Source: Clostridia bacterium (lineage in GTDB: Bacteria; Bacillota; Clostridia; Oscillospirales; CAG-272). Taken from it: 14,402 nt of DNA. Location: the NCBI GenBank assembly GCA_900770145.1, contig CAAGJL010000046.1, positions 1 through 14,402 of the forward strand, written 5' to 3'. A program made the position numbers and the translations under genes. This document shows positions 1-5,985 of the stretch, in pieces. Every line of letters starts with the position of its first letter. Positions within the stretch are counted from its first letter, which is position 1. The notes under the pieces were generated by a model. It saw only the letters and a list, made by a program, of their open reading frames with translations. It ran no database searches and was not told where the DNA came from.

Positions 1-819
1 ATAGCCCTTGATCCCCGTCAGTGACTCCGCTGCGTTCATACCGTACTTTCCCAACAGTGTCTCCACAAAACCATCCGCAGTCAGTTCCGCAAAGGTCGCT
101 GTCAGTTTTTGCGCCAGTTCTTCGTGTGTGCCCTTGGCAAACGCCACGCCGAGTTGCACCTTCAGCAGATTCTCCTCCAATATCCGGTAGGAACCCGCCG
201 GATATTCTTTTATTCGGTTCTCCAGCGCAGCGTCGTGTCCGGCAACGGCGTCCACATATCCTTTGCGCAGTGCCGCAAAGACATTGTCGTCGGTGGGGAA
301 ACAATAGAGGTTTTTTATTTTCGGGATGCGCGGGTCGGTGCCGGCGGAAAAAATCTCGTCCGGCTTGGAGGTCGCCTGCACGGCAACGCGCTTGTCCGCA
401 AGGTCTGCCAGTGTGTAAATACCGCTCTCTGCGGGCACCACAACCACCTGTCGGCTGTTCAGATACGGCCCCGCCCAGGTGTAGTTATTCTCCCGCCCGG
501 TCATCGAAAAGCACCCCCACAGGCAGTCTATCGTGCCGTCTTTCAAAAGCTCGTCTTTTCTCGTCCACTTGATCTTGACAAATTTTGCCCGATACCCCAT
601 GCGCCGGAACGCCTCGGTAGCCAGCTCCACGTCAAAACCGGTAAAACTGTCGCCTTCGCCGGCGTAAAAAAACGGCTCGTACTCATCACTGCCTACCAAA
701 ATCTCGGGCAGCTCCGTTTCCCCCGCTCCGTCGGAAGCCGGGTGGCAGGAGGAGAGCGGCACCGCCGTCAGTAACAGCGCGAGAATCAGCGCCGTCAGCC
801 TCAGAATCCGCCGTTTCAT
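1..819 (-). CDS. Extracellular solute-binding lipoprotein (SBP family 3), 3' end cut by window edge
   Basis: The reading frame is open from ATG at 819 to base 1, giving 273 codons without a stop. The N-terminus is a lipoprotein signal: KRR, a hydrophobic stretch, then the lipobox LSSC with Cys25 as the lipidation site, so the protein should sit on the outer face of the membrane. After it come features of the periplasmic amino-acid-binding fold: GFDVELATEAFRRMGY (about 61-76), GTIDCLWGCFSMTGRE (95-110) and LADLADKRVAVQATS (137-151). These are usual places for ligand-binding segments of family 3 proteins. A stand-alone binding protein of this family is about 260-280 residues, so the gene may end just outside. 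It could also continue into a kinase or GGDEF module, as such domains often serve as sensor inputs. Its ATG overlaps the stop of the upstream GGDEF-REC-HD-GYP gene as ATGA, implying translational coupling. No permease or ATPase gene is visible. Confidence 0.88.
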   Translation of the reverse strand, partial: MKRRILRLTALILALLLTAVPLSSCHPASDGAGETELPEILVGSDEYEPFFYAGEGDSFTGFDVELATEAFRRMGYRAKFVKIKWTRKDELLKDGTIDCLWGCFSMTGRENNYTWAGPYLNSRQVVVVPAESGIYTLADLADKRVAVQATSKPDEIFSAGTDPRIPKIKNLYCFPTDDNVFAALRKGYVDAVAGHDAALENRIKEYPAGSYRILEENLLKVQLGVAFAKGTHEELAQKLTATFAELTADGFVETLLGKYGMNAAESLTGIKGY

Positions 820-2750
820 TGTTTCGCACCCTCCCCGGAATAGGATTTGTACAGTTTCGCCAGCTCGTCGGACAGCTCAAAGAAACATTCCAAAACCAGC
901 GGATTAAAGGAATCCTTTTCCTCCCGGATAATCTGCATCGCTTTTTCGTGTGAATATGCCTCTTTATACACGCGCTTGCTGACCAGCGCATCATACACGT
1001 CGCAAATCGCAACCACCTGCGCCGCAATCGGAATCTCCTCTCCGTTCAGCCCCTCCGGATAACCTTTGCCGTTGTATTTTTCGTGATGATAGCGGCAGAT
1101 CTGCCATGCGTATTTCATCAGCGGCTCATTCCGATATTCTTTCAGGCTCCACAGCATATCGGCGCCCACACTGGTGTGGGTCTTCATCACCTCAAACTCC
1201 TCCGGCGTGAGGCGACCGGGCTTGTTGAGAATCTTTTCGTCAATGGCGATCTTGCCGATGTCGTGCAGGGCGGAAGCGTTTTTGATCAGGTCAATCTCCC
1301 GCGCGCCGAGTTGATAGCGGTCGGTTTTCGTCACCAGCTGATGAAGCACCCTGCCGGTGAGCTTGCGAATCATCACGACGTGCCTGCCGCTCTCCCCGTT
1401 GCGAAACTCCACAATCTGGCTGAGGATACTCACCATCATCTGGGAGTCATTTTCCTTTTCCATCATCTGCTCGGTCACGCGTTTGAGCAGCCGGCGCTGT
1501 TTGGCATACAGCTGAATGGTATTCATCACCCGACGATAGACCACCTTGACGTCAAACGGACGATTGATGTAATCCGAAACGCCGAGCTCATAGGCTTTGC
1601 GCACCGACCGGTCGGATTCATCCCCGGTAATCATAATCACAGGAATCTCTTCAATCAGGTGGTGCATGTTCATATAGGAAAGCACCTCGAAACCGCCCAT
1701 GCCGGGCATAATCACATCCAACAGTACCACCGAGATGCGGGTGCCGTATTTTTTCAGCATATTCACGCACTCCTCGCCGCTGCCCGCCTCCATGGTCTGA
1801 AACTCGTTGCCGAGGATAGAAACCAGAATCTCTCGGTTCAGTTCCGAGTCGTCTACAATCAGGATGCTCGGTTTTTCCCTGACCTTGTCCACCGCTTCGT
1901 CACGATCGGTCACAATGCTGTTTTTACTGCGCTTGGCGCGATACATCAACAGCCCGTCTGCGCGCTCCACCACCGCCCCGATCGGCTCATTTTCGGCATA
2001 GGCTGCGCCGATACTGACCGAAAGACCGATGCCGGAAAAGCCCTCCATCTTGGCATTGTTGATCCTCGCACGGACGTCGTACAGGACGTCGAGAAAAGCG
2101 CCCGGTTCCGTATCCGGGCAATAGATCAAAAACTCATCTCCGCCATAGCGGATCAGCTTGTCTGCCGGGGAGAGACATTCTCTGATTTCCTGCACGATCA
2201 CGCGCAGCACCTGATCCCCCGTGGCATGACCGTAAACGTCGTTATACAGTTTGAAATCGTCCACGTCCAGCAGCGCCACGCCCGCATGCGGCACGGTGTT
2301 TTTCAGCCGCTCCTCGTAAAACCGGCGGTTGTAGCACCCGGTCAGCACATCGCGGTAGATTTTTTCGTAATAATCCCCCAATTCCGCCATGGCGCGCCCC
2401 TCGTCGCCGAGTTCGGCGAGGAAGTCATCGTCAAACTCACGCACCATCTCGATGACACAGGGCTTGCCGTCTATCTCCACGTATTTTGCGGTAATCTGAA
2501 AAATCGCGTTGTCCACATGTTCCAGTTTGGTTCGGGAAGACTTTTCCGCCAGGGCGCGGGCGGAAATGCAGTAGTCGCAACGCTGGTTTTTCTGCCAGAT
2601 CTCATAGCATTTGCCATTTTCGCGGTCCTCTGCCACGCCGCCGATTGGCAGGCTGTCATGATCCAGCAGTCTGACACAGGTAAAATATTTGGAAAGGGTT
2701 TTTAATTCCTCTTCCCACTCGCGCCGGGACAATTTTACAACGGTTTCCAT
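816..2750 (-). CDS. GGDEF-REC-HD-GYP c-di-GMP turnover protein with N-terminal PAS-like domain
   Basis: A 644-residue soluble protein with no membrane segment. Residues 1-115 look PAS-like and carry Cys48 and a C-x2-C pair (Cys58/Cys61), which could bind metal or sense redox. Residues 130-280 are a diguanylate cyclase domain with intact GGDEF (203-207) and LLDVDDFK. The inhibitory RxxD site is lost: SPAD stands at 195-198. Residues 294-410 are a receiver domain with Asp300/Asp301, phospho-acceptor Asp345 and Thr375. The usual Lys is replaced by Arg397 in NRPFD. Residues 435-640 are an HD-GYP phosphodiesterase with HD (496-497) and GYP (563-565) intact. The protein may therefore both make and break c-di-GMP, switched by phosphorylation and the N-terminal sensor; that is inference. 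Start: ATG with AGGAGG at 2759-2754, three bases upstream. It has its own promoter and leader, and its stop overlaps the next start. Confidence 0.93.
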   Translation of the reverse strand: METVVKLSRREWEEELKTLSKYFTCVRLLDHDSLPIGGVAEDRENGKCYEIWQKNQRCDYCISARALAEKSSRTKLEHVDNAIFQITAKYVEIDGKPCVIEMVREFDDDFLAELGDEGRAMAELGDYYEKIYRDVLTGCYNRRFYEERLKNTVPHAGVALLDVDDFKLYNDVYGHATGDQVLRVIVQEIRECLSPADKLIRYGGDEFLIYCPDTEPGAFLDVLYDVRARINNAKMEGFSGIGLSVSIGAAYAENEPIGAVVERADGLLMYRAKRSKNSIVTDRDEAVDKVREKPSILIVDDSELNREILVSILGNEFQTMEAGSGEECVNMLKKYGTRISVVLLDVIMPGMGGFEVLSYMNMHHLIEEIPVIMITGDESDRSVRKAYELGVSDYINRPFDVKVVYRRVMNTIQLYAKQRRLLKRVTEQMMEKENDSQMMVSILSQIVEFRNGESGRHVVMIRKLTGRVLHQLVTKTDRYQLGAREIDLIKNASALHDIGKIAIDEKILNKPGRLTPEEFEVMKTHTSVGADMLWSLKEYRNEPLMKYAWQICRYHHEKYNGKGYPEGLNGEEIPIAAQVVAICDVYDALVSKRVYKEAYSHEKAMQIIREEKDSFNPLVLECFFELSDELAKLYKSYSGEGAKQ

Positions 2751-2927
2751 AGTCCTCCTGCGGAAGCGCCTTTGCTTCCTGCTTTTGAATTTGAGTCACG
2801 AAACGAGAGCCGGTTTCCGCAAATCCGACGCATCCGGAACAACTCCGCTCCGCATGGCCCCCCGGTTGCTGCAGGTTTCCCGGTCATATCCGAGAATGAC
2901 GGCTCCGCACAATGTTGCACAATGTAT
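2751..2927 (-). other. Long structured 5' leader of the GGDEF-REC-HD-GYP gene
   Basis: The predicted start site near 2927 leaves about 175 untranslated bases before ATG 2750. The transcript can form GTCAT/ATGAC with an 8-base loop (2900-2883). A long-range stem GAGCCG/CGGCTC joins 2905-2900 with 2812-2807. A hairpin GGAAGC/GCTTCC lies just before the AGGAGG. There is no U-tract. I do not recognise a riboswitch class; the GEMM-I core GACGCAAAGCC is absent. Some structured regulation of translation is plausible but unproven. Confidence 0.35.
2907..2926. repeat. 10-bp tandem repeat at the predicted transcription start
   Basis: GCACAATGTT (2907-2916) is followed directly by GCACAATGTA (2917-2926), nine of ten bases identical with a period of one helical turn. 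The repeat lies just downstream of the -10 box at 2934-2939, covering roughly +1 to +20 of the transcript. The position suits an operator for a repressor binding one DNA face. Confidence 0.6.
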
Positions 2928-2933
2928 ATTTAT

Positions 2934-2962
2934 ATTTTAACCTTTTTTGTCGGATTTTGCAA
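2934..2962 (-). promoter_or_regulatory. Sigma-A-type promoter of the GGDEF-REC-HD-GYP / solute-binding protein pair
   Basis: On the minus strand, -35 TTGCAA (2962-2957) is followed by a 17-bp spacer and -10 TAAAAT (2939-2934). The site lies in the only sizeable gap between the EAL gene and the next gene. It implies that the last two genes form a separate transcription unit, although no terminator separates it from the operon upstream, so read-through remains possible. Confidence 0.65.
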
Positions 2963-2985
2963 GGGATTTCCGATAATGTTTATAA

Positions 2986-5280
2986 TTACCGGATATTATC
3001 AAAGTTGGTCGCCACAAACTCCCGGTAATCCACGTATTTCATCGGCTTGGCAAAATAGTAACCCTGAATCACGTCGCACCCCATCTGCTCCAGCATTTCA
3101 AACTCCGCCTTGTCCTCCACGCCCTCTTGCGTGATTTTGATGCCGAGTTTGCGGATCATTCCGATGATGGATTGCAGCAGAATTTCATCCCGCTCCGGAT
3201 GTTCGCTTTTGTCAAGGAGCGATTTGTCGATTTTGATTTCGTCCATATCCAGTGATTTCAACACGCCGAAAGAAGAATACCCGGTGCCGAAGTCGTCCAG
3301 CGAGCAGAGGAATCCCGCCGCATGCAGCCTGTCCAGCACGCCGGAAAGATACTCATAGTTTTCATAGGCGAAACTTTCGGTAAATTCCAGTGTGACAAAA
3401 CCGTCAATGATGTTGAATTTCTGCTTGATGCGGATGTAATAATCCACAAAATCGGGCTGAATCGCCGTCACGCGCGACACGTTGACCGACACGGGGAAAA
3501 CCGTTTTTTTCTGCCGCACCGTCTCCGCGATGTTTTCGCATGCACGATAGAACACAAAGCGGTCCAATTTGTTGATAAAGCCGTTCTCTTCAAAAACCGG
3601 CAGGAAATCGGCAGGTTTTCGGTAACTGTCGATTTTAATGTCAAACCAGCGCACCAGAATCTCACTGCCGTCAAGCATACCTTTTTTCAGATTGTATTTC
3701 GGCTGATAGAACAGGTGAAACTCGTTATGTTCCAGCGCGCTTTCCATTCTGCCCTCAATCTCCGCGCGGCGCAGATAGTTTTCGCGCAACATATCCCCGT
3801 AAAAGTTGATGGCGACCGTGCCGCGCTGTACCGTGGCGTTATTTTCCACCATCTTTGCCTTTTCCACCATGCGGGCGGCGCTTTGCCGTTTGTCCTGCTC
3901 CGCCTCATACACGCTGTAAGAAACGCTGACCTTATACTCCCCGTCCGGGAAGCCGCTGTATTGCAACATCTGCGCGTGCAAGCCGTTGAGTCTGCCTGCC
4001 AGCGCCTTTCTGTCCTTATAGTGCAGCAACAGCAAAAACGCCCCGTCTTTCATATATCCGTAGGTCTCGCCCAGCATCATGGCGTTGGCGCAGATATTGC
4101 GGGTAAAACGCAGAACCTCTTTGCTTTTGCTCTCCCCGAACCGCTCACCGATATAGCTGAAATTGCTGATCTGCAAAATCAGCACCGCAAAACGGGAGGT
4201 GCGGTAGCGATCCAGCAGTTCGTCCGCCTCTTTTTCAAAGCCGAGCTGGGTGTAGCAATCGAGATCCTCGTCCAACAGCGTGATCTGACGAACCTGGCGA
4301 CGGACGTGCACACGATCCGCCACAAACAGCACGACAAACAGCAGGATAATGCCGCTCAGCAGCAGCAACGTGCCCCAAATGGTATTCATGATCGAGTAGC
4401 CGCTGCCGCACAGCGTTTCGGTGCTGTACAACCCCACCAAAAACATATTGCCGTTCCCGGCGCCGAGGGGCGTTACGGTCAGCACGTATTTCCGGGAGGA
4501 AAGGGTTACAATCTCGATGCCGCCCGCCCCGTTGGAAGTCAGCGCCAGCATCCGGTCATACTCCTCATTGTTATCCGCCAGAGGGCGGAAAAGCCCCTCC
4601 TGCACAGTGGAACTGCCAAGGTTGATGCGACCGGTATCGTTGATCTGCCGTTCCAGAATGACCCCGTCATGCTTGCACAGCAGCAGGCACGCGGCATTGG
4701 CAACACTGTCGATCAGGTGATTTTCTTCATCGTACATAAAGTTGGTGATGGAAATCGCCGTGCGCGCATAAACCAACACCACTGCGTCCAGATACGGGCT
4801 CTCCACCGGGGAAACCACGGCAAAGGACATCAGGCGGTTTTCAAACTGAAACAGGCGCGAAACCTGCGTCACCGTGGCGCCTGAAAGCGCCGTGATTTCG
4901 GCATAGTCGCCCGCTGGGGTGCCGTCTTTGGAGAAAAGCACCCCGCCTTTGAGATAGAAAATATCCTTGAAAATTTCGCGCTCCGCGGCGGTCAGATTAT
5001 CGTCCACCCCGTGCAGCAGTTCCGCCATTTCCGGCTCGGTGCGGCAGGCGGAAAGCCGGGCGGCATAAAACTCGCCCCGCGTTTTCAGCGCGTTGAACTG
5101 CCGTTCGGTATACAGCGCCTGTTCCAGCGCGTAGTCGCCCGCGCGCTCCATCGCCTGTGCGTCGATATTCTTGCTGAATCCGCGCCCCAGAGACAGCAGA
5201 TGCACCAAAAACGACACGCAGACAATCACCGCCAGAGAAACCAGTACCGGCTTGCCGTACTTTGCAAAAAAACGGTTCAT
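2986..5280 (-). CDS. Membrane-bound c-di-GMP phosphodiesterase: extracytoplasmic sensor, dead GGDEF, intact EAL
   Basis: A 764-residue protein. One membrane helix at about 11-31 and another at about 301-321 bracket an outside domain of some 270 residues, which is probably a Cache-like ligand sensor by size and position; no ligand motif was identified. A GGDEF domain follows (about 335-490), but its signature is KDGAF (411-415), so it cannot be an active cyclase. The EAL domain (about 505-760) has the key residues in place: Glu540 in SEILVRW (EIL instead of EAL), Asn600, Glu632, DDFGTGYSS (662-670), Lys683, Glu719 in QEGVE, and QGYYF (739-743). It should hydrolyse c-di-GMP to pGpG. Start: ATG preceded by AGGAG six bases upstream. 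It lies 39 bases after the second signal peptidase gene and probably ends the riboswitch-controlled operon, which would give negative feedback on c-di-GMP (inference). Confidence 0.92.
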   Translation of the reverse strand: MNRFFAKYGKPVLVSLAVIVCVSFLVHLLSLGRGFSKNIDAQAMERAGDYALEQALYTERQFNALKTRGEFYAARLSACRTEPEMAELLHGVDDNLTAAEREIFKDIFYLKGGVLFSKDGTPAGDYAEITALSGATVTQVSRLFQFENRLMSFAVVSPVESPYLDAVVLVYARTAISITNFMYDEENHLIDSVANAACLLLCKHDGVILERQINDTGRINLGSSTVQEGLFRPLADNNEEYDRMLALTSNGAGGIEIVTLSSRKYVLTVTPLGAGNGNMFLVGLYSTETLCGSGYSIMNTIWGTLLLLSGIILLFVVLFVADRVHVRRQVRQITLLDEDLDCYTQLGFEKEADELLDRYRTSRFAVLILQISNFSYIGERFGESKSKEVLRFTRNICANAMMLGETYGYMKDGAFLLLLHYKDRKALAGRLNGLHAQMLQYSGFPDGEYKVSVSYSVYEAEQDKRQSAARMVEKAKMVENNATVQRGTVAINFYGDMLRENYLRRAEIEGRMESALEHNEFHLFYQPKYNLKKGMLDGSEILVRWFDIKIDSYRKPADFLPVFEENGFINKLDRFVFYRACENIAETVRQKKTVFPVSVNVSRVTAIQPDFVDYYIRIKQKFNIIDGFVTLEFTESFAYENYEYLSGVLDRLHAAGFLCSLDDFGTGYSSFGVLKSLDMDEIKIDKSLLDKSEHPERDEILLQSIIGMIRKLGIKITQEGVEDKAEFEMLEQMGCDVIQGYYFAKPMKYVDYREFVATNFDNIR

Positions 5281-5319
5281 CCGCTTCTCCTTTCCGCCGC
5301 CGAAAACCCTGCGGCTGAT

Positions 5320-5985
5320 TTAATCCTTTTTGTTTTGATTTTTGCCGGGCGCGCCGCGTTTTCCGCGTTCCTCGCGTTCCAGCCGTTCCACTTCCGCCGC
5401 CACGCGGCGGGCAATTTCTTTTTCTTTTTCCGCCGCCGCTGTTTTTTCACTCTCCTCACGGGCACTTTTTACCATAGAGGGGAGATACACCAACCCGCAG
5501 ATTGCGACAAATGCGCCAAGCAGCAGGAAAAACCCGGTCTTGGTTGCGAAAACGCGCCCGAGGAAAGTCAGCACCGGCACGTTTTTTTCGTACACGGCAA
5601 CCACGTCCTCCCTTGCCACCGTCCACGGATCGATCGCCGACATCGGGTTGTCACCCTTGGTATGGTAGCCGTTTTCGGTCTCCTCCACGATGCGGTGGGT
5701 AATCAGACTGCCGTACACGGGGGAGGCGGAATCCTTACAGATAAAAACAATCACGTCACCGGGGGAAAGGGCGGTATCGCCCGCTTTTTTCACCATGATA
5801 TAACTTTTTTCCTCAATGGTGGGCTGCATACTGGCGGTCTCCACCCACAGGAAACTATGCCCGAAAAAGTAGGTGGGCTCCCCGCCCCTGCCACGCACCA
5901 GCAGGAACACGGCGCAAAACAGCACGAACGCCAGCGCGGCGTAAAACAGCACGTTTCCGGCTATGGTTTTGATCTTTTGTTTCAT
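5320..5985 (-). CDS. SipW-like (His-type, S26B) signal peptidase, second copy
   Basis: A 221-residue protein with an N-terminal membrane helix (about 9-30) and a second hydrophobic helix (about 150-168). The outside domain between them has the S26 peptidase boxes: catalytic Ser52 in TASMQPTI, GDVIVF (76-81), His97 in LITHRIV in place of the Lys of ordinary bacterial enzymes, and GDNP with Asp112. His at this place marks the SipW/ER-type branch, which in Bacillus matures TasA and TapA. The tail from about 173 is highly charged and probably coiled-coil, facing the cytoplasm. The ATG overlaps the stop of the 900-residue gene as ATGA, so the two proteins are likely made together. It shares little beyond the boxes with the other peptidase in the operon, so different substrates or partners are possible. 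Confidence 0.92.
   Translation of the reverse strand: MKQKIKTIAGNVLFYAALAFVLFCAVFLLVRGRGGEPTYFFGHSFLWVETASMQPTIEEKSYIMVKKAGDTALSPGDVIVFICKDSASPVYGSLITHRIVEETENGYHTKGDNPMSAIDPWTVAREDVVAVYEKNVPVLTFLGRVFATKTGFFLLLGAFVAICGLVYLPSMVKSAREESEKTAAAEKEKEIARRVAAEVERLEREERGKRGAPGKNQNKKD

Noticed and set aside
1083..2705. Plus-strand open frame of 540 codons
   Set aside because: Lies wholly antisense to the GGDEF-REC-HD-GYP gene, whose motifs are unmistakable; the antisense product has no domain features.
2751..2927. Second c-di-GMP-I riboswitch before the GGDEF-REC-HD-GYP gene
   Set aside because: The core GACGCAAAGCC and the GNRA-capped P2 are not present in this leader.
3322..4884. Plus-strand open frame of 520 codons
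   Set aside because: Antisense shadow of the GGDEF/EAL gene, rich in His, Gln and Ala, without ribosome site or motifs.
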